Assembly (NCBI GenBank): GCA_937942435.1
Contig: CALDEM010000001.1
Span: 1 to 64,000 of the forward strand
DNA length: 64,000 nt
Direction of reading: 5' to 3'
Origin: an uncultured Saprospiraceae bacterium
GTDB taxonomy: Bacteria > Bacteroidota > Bacteroidia > Chitinophagales > Saprospiraceae
The notes below the pieces were generated by a model that was not told the DNA's origin, ran no database searches, and was given only the letters and a program-made list of their open reading frames with translations. Positions 45,319 to 53,928 of this stretch are shown here, in pieces (position 1 is the stretch's first letter; each line of letters starts with the position of its first letter). Both the position numbers and the translations under genes were made by a program.

Positions 45319-46608
45319 TTACCAAGCGACCATGGCATCTTTAAATAATAGCTCCAAGTCGTCTGCATCTGCAGGTCGTGGAGATAACTTGGTTACCCTA
45401 TGTTGAGGTAAAGTGCCAGCAACTAATGCTGGTATATCATCATCCGTATAACCTACTGCAGAAAGGCCATTGGGCACATCCAGCTGCTGCATGATCTTGA
45501 TGATCTGATCTGCTAAGAGGGATCCTGCTTCTGCTTTTATATCATTTACGGAAGTGATATCTGCTCCTAAAACCTCAGCTGCCTTAAGATGTCGCTCAGG
45601 ACAAGCTACTCCTGTAAATCGAAAAACTGCAGGAGCGTTGAGGATGACTGACATGCCATGCGGTATGATAGGGTGATCGACATTGATATCATCAGGTTGA
45701 TAACTCTTAACCATCCCTGATACCGGGTAAGACATGCCATGACACAGATGTACACCTGCGTTACCGAAGCCCATACCAGCCATACTCGAAGCAAGGATCA
45801 TGTTAAATCGTGCTTCATCGTCATCTGGATTTTTGTAAGCTTTGACTATGTTTTGTGCGGTTAACTCTATGGCTTTCAACGACCAGATATCACTGATCGG
45901 ATTATTGCCCTGATAGGCAGGTCTCATGATCGGCCGCTCCGGTCGTGGTCGATCTGTAAATGGAATCGCAGTATATGATTCGACCGCATGACATAGCACA
46001 TCGAGTCCTGAAGCAGCAGCAATCACTGGTGGCATAGATCTGGTATTTTCAGGATCAACAAGACCTAATATCGGTTTTAGATATCGATGAGCGATACCAG
46101 ACTTGGCATGGCGCTCGGTAAGATCCATGATGGCTACACCTGTCGTCTCACTACCTGTACCTGCTGTTGTCGGAATCGCTATAAGCGGCCTTACGGGTCC
46201 GGGCACTGGTTTGCCAAGACCTATAGGCGCATTGATATAAGCATAAAAGTCGTCTGGATAAGAAGCATAAAGATTGGCTGCCTTAGTGGTATCTATGACT
46301 GAGCCACCACCGACCGCTATATATCCGTCAAAGTTACCCGCTTGTGCAAATGATATGGCCGCTTGTATCGATAGATCTGTTGGTTCAACCCTTACTTCAT
46401 CATATATCTCAAACTCAACCCCTTCTCGCTTCAAAGCTTCAATCACTAATCGCACAGGCTGGAGAGGGCGAAGGTTCTGATCTGTAAAAACAGCTACCCT
46501 TTTGAGGCCCAGATCGACACAATCCATACCGACCTCTTTCGTGACGCCTGCTCCAAATCTTAAATTAGAAGCAGCCATCTGTACTGCATATTCTTTTTGC
46601 ATAATCAT
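45319..46608 (-). CDS. Iron-containing alcohol dehydrogenase, hydroxyacid-oxoacid transhydrogenase type
   Basis: 429 aa from the ATG at 46608, with 46602 also possible; upstream in-frame ATGs lead into sequence unlike the family. G-G-G-S-V-I-D-T-T-K (NAD region) and A-I-P-T-T-A-G-T-G-S-E are conserved. The metal ligands lie in G-L-D-V-L-C-H-A-V-E, G-V-H-L-C-H-G-M-S-Y-P and I-P-H-G-M-S. Overall it resembles eukaryotic ADHFE1, which moves hydride from 4-hydroxybutyrate to 2-oxoglutarate. The gene ends 34 bp before the mod operon on the same strand and could be co-transcribed with it, with no obvious functional link. Confidence 0.88.
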   Translation of the reverse strand: MIMQKEYAVQMAASNLRFGAGVTKEVGMDCVDLGLKRVAVFTDQNLRPLQPVRLVIEALKREGVEFEIYDEVRVEPTDLSIQAAISFAQAGNFDGYIAVGGGSVIDTTKAANLYASYPDDFYAYINAPIGLGKPVPGPVRPLIAIPTTAGTGSETTGVAIMDLTERHAKSGIAHRYLKPILGLVDPENTRSMPPVIAAASGLDVLCHAVESYTAIPFTDRPRPERPIMRPAYQGNNPISDIWSLKAIELTAQNIVKAYKNPDDDEARFNMILASSMAGMGFGNAGVHLCHGMSYPVSGMVKSYQPDDINVDHPIIPHGMSVILNAPAVFRFTGVACPERHLKAAEVLGADITSVNDIKAEAGSLLADQIIKIMQQLDVPNGLSAVGYTDDDIPALVAGTLPQHRVTKLSPRPADADDLELLFKDAMVAW

Positions 46609-46717
46609 ACTGTAGTCGGAGCAAGATAACGAAAGATAGTATAGTCGGTCATGCTTCATCAACAAATAGACTACCCATACTTCTGATCATCTATTCACTT
46701 AGTATATTGGCAGTCTG

Positions 46718-47557
46718 ATGATCAAAAAACTTCTGCATTTTCTTAATCAACCATACCCTGACGAGGATGACTTGAGGTCTGTAATCACTGGGGCACTTTC
46801 TGGTGGCCTGATTGTCAGTGTGATTTTAGCACTATTTCAACCATTTGGCCTTCATGAAGCTGGTTCAGATGTCTACTACTATTGCATGGTCTTCGGTGTC
46901 ATCTCTGTTGTTGTGGCTGTCATATTTGACCTACTCTCGGTATATGTACTTGGACTAAGGAGGGACAGTCCTGATTGGACATTGTGGAAGTGGGTTGTCT
47001 CCATAACAGTGATGGTACTACTCATAGCAGCTGCCAACTTTACATATATATCATATGCATTTGTAGGTTCTTTTGATCCTTCACGCTTTGGCTTCATACT
47101 TTACATTACCGCAGCAGTTGGGATTTTTCCTGTTTTTATATTTGGAACCCTGAGAACAATTAAGAGTCTTAAAGCCAATCAGCAGATCGCGCAGTCCATA
47201 AAACCAAAAACATCTGATGTAGTCAACTCCATGGTGGATCTTCCTATCCTTAAATCAAAGGCAACTTTTAAAATTGATACTCAATCGATCCTTTACATTG
47301 AAGCGATGCAAAACTATGTCAATGTCTTTTTCTCTGATGGCAATCAAGTCAAAAAGGAGGTGATTAGAAATACCCTAACAGCCATAGAAAAGGCGATCCC
47401 AACACCTTCTATCATCAGATGTCATCGTTCATACCTCGTTAATAAAGATAAGATCCGTAAAGTCGAAGGCAATGCCCAAGGGTTGCAGCTCTACCTCACG
47501 GGAAATGACGCCAAGCCCGTACCAGTATCACGAAAGTACATCCCTATCTTTAGATAA
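46718..47557 (+). CDS. Membrane-anchored LytTR-family transcription regulator
   Basis: 279 aa. Four transmembrane segments in the N-terminal half (about 25-145), then a LytTR DNA-binding domain (about 175-279): L-Y-I-E-A-M-Q-N-Y-V-N-V-F-F, the basic segment I-R-C-H-R-S-Y-L-V-N-K-D-K-I and P-V-S-R-K-Y-I-P. There is no receiver domain, so the signal is probably sensed in or at the membrane rather than by phosphorylation. The next gene starts close by and encodes a membrane protein, a likely partner or target. Confidence 0.93.
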   Translation: MIKKLLHFLNQPYPDEDDLRSVITGALSGGLIVSVILALFQPFGLHEAGSDVYYYCMVFGVISVVVAVIFDLLSVYVLGLRRDSPDWTLWKWVVSITVMVLLIAAANFTYISYAFVGSFDPSRFGFILYITAAVGIFPVFIFGTLRTIKSLKANQQIAQSIKPKTSDVVNSMVDLPILKSKATFKIDTQSILYIEAMQNYVNVFFSDGNQVKKEVIRNTLTAIEKAIPTPSIIRCHRSYLVNKDKIRKVEGNAQGLQLYLTGNDAKPVPVSRKYIPIFR

Positions 47558-47692
47558 TAAGGGTTGTCATTAGTCAACAATGGTTGTTATCCATCAACTT
47601 TTCTTGCCAATCGTCATCAAATCATGATGATGGTCAACTTATCAGATGGCTTACATATTAGGTGGCCTAACTTGAGTCAAAAGCTTAGCGAT

Positions 47693-48382
47693 ATGGATAT
47701 GATTTTCAAGGTTGTACTGTTTTTTCACATAGCAGTAGGAACACTCAGTTTGATCACTTTTTGGATTCCTCTATTCACTAAAAAAGGAGGAAATGCTCAC
47801 ATCAAAGTAGGAAAGATATATATCCTACTCATGTGGATGGTTGTAGTGAGTGCTGCTCTATTATGTGTATTGCGGGCGATCCAAGGATATTACTTAGTTG
47901 CTTCATTTTTAGGATTCTTAGCGCTCATCACTGCAGAGCCTTTATGGTACGCCATTGTTATCTTAAAACACAAGAAAGACATACCTGATCAAGTACTTAA
48001 AATCAGAAAGATACTCTTGAGTGCGACAGTCATCTTTGGTGCTGCACTTGTTGTCTGGAGTGTGATACTAGAGTTACAAGGTCAAGCGATACTCTTGTTG
48101 ATCTTTGGATGTCTGGGTCTGACCAACATCCCATTAGCTCTTAAGTCGTTTGAGAAAGCAAAAGAAACTACTAACTGGTTGATGGATCACATAGAAGGTA
48201 TGATCGCAACTGGCATCGCAGCATATACAGCATTTCTTGCATTTGGCGGGTCACGCTTCTTGAGTCATATCTTTACTGGACCGCTGACGGCTATACCATG
48301 GATCATACCTACCATAGTAGGTGTGATTACTATAAAAATCATGAAAAAGAAGTATGCTAAACCAGTGGAAGCTACTAGATAA
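47693..48382 (+). CDS. DUF2306-like multi-pass membrane protein
   Basis: 229 aa from the ATG at 47693, where the membrane protein begins (M-D-M-I-F-K-V-V-L-F-F-H). An open frame continues upstream to 47564 but that stretch is unlike the family. About seven hydrophobic segments; H-I-A-V-G-T-L-S-L, K-K-G-G-N-A-H-I-K-V-G-K-I-Y and M-D-H-I-E-G-M-I-A-T are conserved-looking loops. It follows the LytTR gene and is probably co-transcribed. A true DUF2306 gene is decayed at 53418-53788, so the genome has more than one member. Confidence 0.7.
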   Translation: MDMIFKVVLFFHIAVGTLSLITFWIPLFTKKGGNAHIKVGKIYILLMWMVVVSAALLCVLRAIQGYYLVASFLGFLALITAEPLWYAIVILKHKKDIPDQVLKIRKILLSATVIFGAALVVWSVILELQGQAILLLIFGCLGLTNIPLALKSFEKAKETTNWLMDHIEGMIATGIAAYTAFLAFGGSRFLSHIFTGPLTAIPWIIPTIVGVITIKIMKKKYAKPVEATR

Positions 48383-48390
48383 AAAACGCG

Positions 48391-49512
48391 CTACAGCTTC
48401 TTTACGATCAAGCTACCTATAGAGTAGCCAGCACCAAAAGAACAGATCAAACCAAGGTCTCCTGACTCAAAATCTTTGTGGTACTTGTTAAATGCAATCA
48501 ATGAACCAGCTGATGCTGTATTGGCAAATTCATCTAATACAATCGGTGCTTCTTCTGCACTTGGTTGTCTATCCAAAAGCAGGCTGCATATTAGTTTGTT
48601 CATATTGATATTGGCTTGGTGTAGCCACCATCTTTTGATATCTGCATTCTTTAAGTCATTAGCCGATAGATGGTCTGCTATATGAGCGGCTGCCATCGGA
48701 CATACTTCTTTATAAACGGTTCGGCCATTCTGAGAGAAGTACTGTTCCTTACCAAGTGGATCGCTGTCATTGGCATTGAGCACATAACCAAAGTTAGATC
48801 TGATGTTGTTAGAGTATTTGGTAAAAGCCTTAGTGCTTAATATCTCAAAAGAGCCAGCCTCCTCACATGTCTCTTTGCCTTCAACAATGGTAGCTATTGC
48901 AACGTCGCCAAATATGAAGTGACTATCCCGATCCTTATAGTTGACTTGAGGAGACGTTAACTCGGGATTGATCGCCAAGACGCATCTTGCAGTACCTGAC
49001 TTAACCATCTCATATGCACGCTGTAGCGCAAATGTCGCCGCCGAGCAAGCCACTAACATATCAAATCCAAACCCTTCTATGCCCAGAGCTTCTTGCACCT
49101 CGATAGCAATAGCAGGATAAGATCTCTGAGTGTATGCACAAGAGACGATAACCGCATCGATATCTCCAGCCTGTTTGCCAGCATCTGTCATTGCTTTTTT
49201 AGCTGCATGGATGGCCATCTCTGCTTGATCTGAAATCTCAGTGTTCTCCCTCACGGGGATATCAGGACGCATGCGCTCAAGATCAAGCACTCCTTTCTTC
49301 TGATAGATGTAGCGGCTCTTGATACCAGATGCCTTCTCGATGAATGCTGCTGAGGAATAAGCCTTTGCCTTCTGCTCTTCGTTGGCGATGGCAATTGCAT
49401 GCTCTGCATTGTATATATCGACGTGCTTGTTATAACAATCTACCAACTCTTCATTGGTCAATTTACTTTCTGGTATCCACAAACCTGTTCCACTGATTAC
49501 AACTCCCGACAT
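48391..49512 (-). CDS. Beta-ketoacyl-ACP synthase III, DarB-like
   Basis: 373 aa, longer than housekeeping FabH (about 320). Cys156 (L-V-A-C-S-A-A-T-F), His298 (W-L-H-Q-A-N-I-N-M-N) and Asn331 (F-A-N-T-A-S-A-G-S) form the KAS III catalytic triad. The insertion F-I-E-K-A-S-G-I-K-S-R-Y and E-R-M-R-P-D-I-P match a subgroup I recall around DarB of dialkylresorcinol synthesis and similar FabH paralogues. DarA, acyl carrier or aryl-polyene genes are not beside it. It may prime fatty-acid synthesis or condense two acyl units; I cannot decide. Confidence 0.85.
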   Translation of the reverse strand: MSGVVISGTGLWIPESKLTNEELVDCYNKHVDIYNAEHAIAIANEEQKAKAYSSAAFIEKASGIKSRYIYQKKGVLDLERMRPDIPVRENTEISDQAEMAIHAAKKAMTDAGKQAGDIDAVIVSCAYTQRSYPAIAIEVQEALGIEGFGFDMLVACSAATFALQRAYEMVKSGTARCVLAINPELTSPQVNYKDRDSHFIFGDVAIATIVEGKETCEEAGSFEILSTKAFTKYSNNIRSNFGYVLNANDSDPLGKEQYFSQNGRTVYKEVCPMAAAHIADHLSANDLKNADIKRWWLHQANINMNKLICSLLLDRQPSAEEAPIVLDEFANTASAGSLIAFNKYHKDFESGDLGLICSFGAGYSIGSLIVKKL

Positions 49513-49669
49513 GCTATTATAAGTTTTCTTTACGGGCGTAAGATATCCAATGCTTTCTATACTTAGGGTTTAATCTTTATATACATCCGATGGATCAACA
49601 ATCGAGCATTAACATTATGTTACCCATTAGTGTGATAGGCAATTCAATATTTTCATTCAATTTTGCTTC

Positions 49670-50881
49670 ATGAGACTTCACTATATCCTAATGCTTGCTA
49701 TAACTCTTTCAATTATTGGATGTGGTCAAAGTGAAAGTACGGAAGCAGAACAACATGCTGATGCCTTACCTACCCTATCATTTTATATCAACGATAGTGT
49801 AACCAACGCTGGAGAAGAAAACGAGAAAGAAGTTATCAATCTGTGGAAGGATTACTTACAATCAAAAATGTTTCAGAGATCAGATGGACCTCATTGGAGT
49901 TATGAGGATGCACCAAAACCAGATCAATTTTTATTTAGAATACAAAGATTCCTAAGCCGACCCAGTGATAAAAAACTACAGTGCAATATCATCGGTGTTT
50001 ATCCAGTCGACCATGATCATTATGCATTGAAGAGCATGTTTTCTATGATCAATGATACAACGCAACAAGTCGAATTAAAAAATATAGTCACAGTCTATGC
50101 TAAGAAAGTCGATGGAGCATATAAACTCGTCAATTCGCTGACTTACAACAAGCTGAAATTAGAAAGTCGAGCAATAGGAGATATCATGTATTATATACAT
50201 CCTAATCACAAATTTGAAAAAGATGATGCGTTGAAGATGGATGCTTACAATAAGAGGATTGCATCAATCTATGATATGGATCCACTCAAGGTAAAATACT
50301 TTGTCTGTAACAACACACGTGATCTATCATATCTCATGGGCATGGACTTTACAGAATACACTTTTAAGCCTGTTCCGACAGGTGGCATGGCAGAAACGAC
50401 CAATAACACTATCCTTGCCGGAAATAACTCATCATATTATCCACACGAACTAGTTCATCTATACACTTATAATCGCTTTGGTTACAAGGCGCATAGTTGG
50501 TTTGATGAAGGCATCGCTGCATACTATGGCGGCAGTAGTGGATTCACTTTAGAATGGCATCTTGATAAGTTGAAATCATTTTTAGCTGTAGAACCAGATT
50601 ATGATTTGAGTGATCTAACCGCACTTCAGATAGACATCCCCAATGGAGAATACATGACTGACTTTAGATATGCCATTGGCGGATTGATCTGTAAACTGAT
50701 ATTGGAAAAGCATAGCCAAGAAGGCATCTGGGACGCATTGCAATCTGGAACTACTGAAGACGACTACTTCGCATTTATAAATACAAAGCTTGGTGTTGAG
50801 CGAGAAAACTTTAGTGATTTTATAAAAGCCGAAGTAGCAGCCCTGCCCGATCTTAATCCCGATAATATCTTCGTTCGTTAA
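49670..50881 (+). CDS. Gluzincin-type metallopeptidase-like lipoprotein
   Basis: 403 aa, lipoprotein signal (I-I-G-C). The zinc-peptidase motif H-E-L-V-H (259-263) is followed by Glu280 in W-F-D-E-G-I-A-A-Y-Y, the layout of peptidase MA-like gluzincins (HExxH...E). The N-terminal ~200 residues have no family that I recognise. It should be a surface or periplasmic protein; peptidase activity is inferred from the motif. It stands alone upstream of the T9SS type B gene. Confidence 0.82.
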   Translation: MRLHYILMLAITLSIIGCGQSESTEAEQHADALPTLSFYINDSVTNAGEENEKEVINLWKDYLQSKMFQRSDGPHWSYEDAPKPDQFLFRIQRFLSRPSDKKLQCNIIGVYPVDHDHYALKSMFSMINDTTQQVELKNIVTVYAKKVDGAYKLVNSLTYNKLKLESRAIGDIMYYIHPNHKFEKDDALKMDAYNKRIASIYDMDPLKVKYFVCNNTRDLSYLMGMDFTEYTFKPVPTGGMAETTNNTILAGNNSSYYPHELVHLYTYNRFGYKAHSWFDEGIAAYYGGSSGFTLEWHLDKLKSFLAVEPDYDLSDLTALQIDIPNGEYMTDFRYAIGGLICKLILEKHSQEGIWDALQSGTTEDDYFAFINTKLGVERENFSDFIKAEVAALPDLNPDNIFVR

Positions 50882-50989
50882 ATGTCTTGAATTAAGATGA
50901 CAAGACATTTACGGGCTTCCATATGACACTTCAAGCTGATTGGCATCATTTTTATGCCTCTTTAGGTGCTAGTCACTGCTATAACAACT

Positions 50990-52369
50990 ATGGAAAGAAT
51001 ATGCTTCATAGCTCTGCTCTTTGCTGTCCAGATCCTGACAGCTCAAGAATTAGTTGATGGCTTCGAAAGCAGCGATCTCTCTGACTGGGTGTTAGAAGAA
51101 GGAAATGCAAATCTTACCACAAACCCTGTAACAGAAGGTCTACAGTCATGCAGAATGTTTGATTCGATCAATGGATTTTGGGCCTATTTAATTCATGGCT
51201 CCTTCAACGATAACTTTGGCACTTATACTTATGATGCAAGAGCAGATGGAGGCAACTCCGATGCTGACTTTATCTTCCAATATCAAGATAGAGAAAACTT
51301 CTATCTGCTTTCTCATAAGCCCAGTGGCACAGACAATCCAGAATTACTGTTACACAAGGTAGTCAACGGTTCTTTTGAGGAGCTATTTGTAGGCCCAGCT
51401 ATAGCCGGAAGAGCAGCATGGATATCTGTAGAAATAGAAAGAACATGCAGTGGAGACATCAACGTAACTATTAATAATCGATTAGTCATATCAGTCAATG
51501 ATACGAGTCTAATGGAAGAAGGAACGATAGGATTGAGAAGTTGGGGACAGTTCTCTTACTTTGATGATATTAGATTTGAGCCAGACATATTGAGCAGCGC
51601 GGGTGTAAGACCTGTCATGGCATGTTCTGGTAGTGGCTTTGCATTTGGTTCTAACGTTTTTACAGAGGATGGCATCTACATGGACACGCTGACTACAGCT
51701 TCCGGATGCGACAGCCTTGTGACGATAGACTTAGAGTTCACCTCAACAATTATTATAGATACGAGTGCTGTACTATGTGACAGCAACATGGTCATCATAG
51801 GAGAACTTGTATATACAGAGTTGGGCATGTTCTCTGATACGCTTATATCACGTTATGGGTGTGATAGCATCGTTAATGCCAATATATCAATCCCCGATCC
51901 GGGGTCTTTAGCGCTCGGCGATGATCGGTCACTTTGTCCAGGAGAATCATTGACACTGACACTTTCTAATTTTGCCAGTTATCTATGGAGTGATGGGACA
52001 ACGGATCCGTCAGTAGTCATAACCAGACCTGGCACCTATAGCATAGAGGTTATAGATAGAAACAATTGTATACTTACCGACGAGTTAGTTGTCACAGAAG
52101 GATGCAATCTTGAAGTAGGAGCTGCCAACATCTTCTCCCCTAACGATGATATGATCAACGACACATGGTCGCCCACATTTAATGAAATGCCTTCTATTTA
52201 TCAACTTTCGATTTTTGATCGATATGGCAATCAAGTTTTTACAAGCAATGATCTGACTCAAACTTGGGATGGACAATTAGAAAACAATGAGCTTAGTTCA
52301 GGTGTCTATATATGGCGAGTAGAGGCAGATGGACAAATGTTTTGGGGAGATGTGACGCTGATTAGATGA
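50990..52369 (+). CDS. Secreted protein with T9SS type B (gliding-motility) sorting domain
   Basis: 459 aa from the ATG at 50990; an in-frame ATG at 50966 is the alternative. Signal peptide ending L-T-A-Q. Residues about 20-195 form a LamG/concanavalin-like domain (Y-F-D-D-I-R-F at its end). Two similar Cys-containing segments follow (S-G-C-D-S-L-V, Y-G-C-D-S-I-V), then an Ig-like segment, and the C-terminal CHU_C/T9SS type B domain: N-I-F-S-P-N-D-D-M-I-N-D-T-W, Y-Q-L-S-I-F-D-R-Y-G-N-Q-V-F, S-S-G-V-Y-I-W. It is a T9SS cargo bound for the cell surface. Its stop abuts that of the convergent DUF502 gene with no spacer. Confidence 0.9.
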   Translation: MERICFIALLFAVQILTAQELVDGFESSDLSDWVLEEGNANLTTNPVTEGLQSCRMFDSINGFWAYLIHGSFNDNFGTYTYDARADGGNSDADFIFQYQDRENFYLLSHKPSGTDNPELLLHKVVNGSFEELFVGPAIAGRAAWISVEIERTCSGDINVTINNRLVISVNDTSLMEEGTIGLRSWGQFSYFDDIRFEPDILSSAGVRPVMACSGSGFAFGSNVFTEDGIYMDTLTTASGCDSLVTIDLEFTSTIIIDTSAVLCDSNMVIIGELVYTELGMFSDTLISRYGCDSIVNANISIPDPGSLALGDDRSLCPGESLTLTLSNFASYLWSDGTTDPSVVITRPGTYSIEVIDRNNCILTDELVVTEGCNLEVGAANIFSPNDDMINDTWSPTFNEMPSIYQLSIFDRYGNQVFTSNDLTQTWDGQLENNELSSGVYIWRVEADGQMFWGDVTLIR

Positions 52370-52933
52370 CTATTGACTATCAATCACTCCTCCAGAAACG
52401 ATATACTGCATAGCTTCTGCAGGTGACATGTCCAATGGTCTGATCCTACTCGCTGGCACAAAGTAAAGATCTCCAGCGATGCTATAAGATATAGGCAGAT
52501 AGACTGAGTATAGCACTTCAGAATCATCATTTGCCTTGAGCAATAAGCTTGACGCATCCTTAGAAGTCACAAATCCAATCTTATACACTTGAGCCTCTGA
52601 CATCTGTATCATGACGGGTTCTGAAAACTTGTTTTCTTTACCTACAAAGGCCTGCGTGAGATCTTTGAAGGCTTTATAAACAAAACCAAGCAGCGGAATT
52701 TTTATAAAAACACTTTCTAATTTTGCAAATATGGGTCTACCAACAAATAGAGATGCAAGCAAACCAACAATTGTAAAAATGCTTACTACTACTAAAAGTC
52801 CAAAACCAGGAAAACGAAACTCAAACAAGGAATCAACTGCTACGACGACTTCATAAACTACATATGCAGATAATCCTATAGGCAATAAGATGGCCAGTCC
52901 AGTTAGAAAATATCCGAGTAACCGCTTAACCAT
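52370..52933 (-). CDS. DUF502 family membrane protein
   Basis: 187 aa with two transmembrane segments (about 5-27 and 42-64). L-P-I-G-L-S-A-Y-V-V-Y, I-P-L-L-G-F-V-Y-K-A-F-K-D-L-T (about 80-94) and F-V-P-A-S-R-I-R-P-L-D-M-S-P (near 155) are the family landmarks. Function unknown; related plant proteins act at membranes. The gene follows the DoxX-like gene by 14 bp, so the pair is an operon. Confidence 0.9.
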   Translation of the reverse strand: MVKRLLGYFLTGLAILLPIGLSAYVVYEVVVAVDSLFEFRFPGFGLLVVVSIFTIVGLLASLFVGRPIFAKLESVFIKIPLLGFVYKAFKDLTQAFVGKENKFSEPVMIQMSEAQVYKIGFVTSKDASSLLLKANDDSEVLYSVYLPISYSIAGDLYFVPASRIRPLDMSPAEAMQYIVSGGVIDSQ

Positions 52934-52947
52934 ATCAAAAGGTAATC

Positions 52948-53301
52948 TTATCTAAACATCTTATCATCCATGATACGTGATACCACAACTGCGATGATTG
53001 CTATCACCGATAGACCTAATCCATGACCGGCATCAGAATGTGCTGCCGTTGCCAAGACTGCATCAAAGAAGAAGCCAGCATATGCCCATTCCTTCAAAAC
53101 CTTAGACTGACGTGATAAGATGGCTATTATGCCAAGCACCTTAGCGATGGCAAGTGGATATACGAGATATGTAGGGTAGCCGAGCGATTCAAAAAAACCG
53201 GTGACCATATCGTACTGAGTAAAGTACATACCCGCTGAGAAGGCAAATATGGCACACATGATCAATGTCGAAACCCAGTATAAAATCTTAGTAAAATCCA
53301 T
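52948..53301 (-). CDS. DoxX-like family membrane protein
   Basis: 117 aa with four short transmembrane segments. F-T-Q-Y-D-M-V-T-G-F-F-E-S-L-G-Y-P-T-Y-L (about 27-46), L-A-I-A-K-V-L-G-I-I-A-I-L and E-W-A-Y-A-G-F-F-F-D are typical of the DoxX_2-type small membrane proteins. The family is linked to redox or sulfur metabolism but not defined for this subgroup. First gene of the operon with DUF502. Confidence 0.88.
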   Translation of the reverse strand: MDFTKILYWVSTLIMCAIFAFSAGMYFTQYDMVTGFFESLGYPTYLVYPLAIAKVLGIIAILSRQSKVLKEWAYAGFFFDAVLATAAHSDAGHGLGLSVIAIIAVVVSRIMDDKMFR

Positions 53302-53417
53302 AGTCGATAGTTTTTGCCCAATGTAAGCAGTGTAGCAGACTTTCTTTTGTAAATTTAAGAACTACATGTCAGAACAGACAAATTGATCAAAATATGCAGT
53401 AGCATTATGAAACGCTT

Positions 53418-53788
53418 ATGTACTATCACCTTTGGACGGTACTGCCTGCCTTCTTCATCGGAACGGCATTGATCTTTATGACCAAGGGAACAAAGATACA
53501 TCGTCAAGCTGGCTAGCTATATATGATATTGATGTTTATCACTGGCATCATCACCTTGTTCATGTCAGCGAGAGTGGGTCCGACCTTGTTTGATCATCTA
53601 GGTATATCCACTTGTTTAGCTTCCTTACGTTGTATACAGTCCCAGGTGCATATCTCGATATCAAAAAGGGTAACGTCAAGGGCCATCAGCGCAAGATGAT
53701 GGGATTATATATTGGTGGATTGATAATAGCCGGTGGCTTTACTTTTTTCCCAGGAAGGTATATGTATACTGTTTTCTTCGGTGCTTAA
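53418..53788 (+). pseudogene. DUF2306 membrane protein pseudogene (one stop, one frameshift)
   Basis: From the ATG at 53418 the frame reads W-T-V-L-P-A-F-F-I-G-T, K-G-T-K-I-H-R-Q-A-G, then an in-frame TAG (53514-53516) and continues L-Y-M-I-L-M-F-I-T-G to F-D-H-L. A one-base loss near 53612 (GGTT to GGT expected) shifts the frame, after which I-H-L-F-S-F-L-T-L-Y-T-V-P-G-A-Y-L, K-G-N-V-K-G-H-Q-R-K-M-M-G-L-Y-I-G-G and F-F-P-G-R-Y-M-Y run to the TAA at 53786-53788. These blocks are the DUF2306 signature in order and at the right spacing, so this was a complete gene of about 124 codons. Two lesions make a sequencing error unlikely but not impossible. Confidence 0.85.
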
Positions 53789-53928
53789 GAGACCAATGGT
53801 AGTAGTGGTATTTTAATTGGATTGATTGGATCAAGGTTTATCCATTATGTGGTTAAAACATGCAGTTTACACACATATTGACGTCGATGACCTACCTTCT
53901 ATAAAGAAAATAGATCCTTATCCTTACA

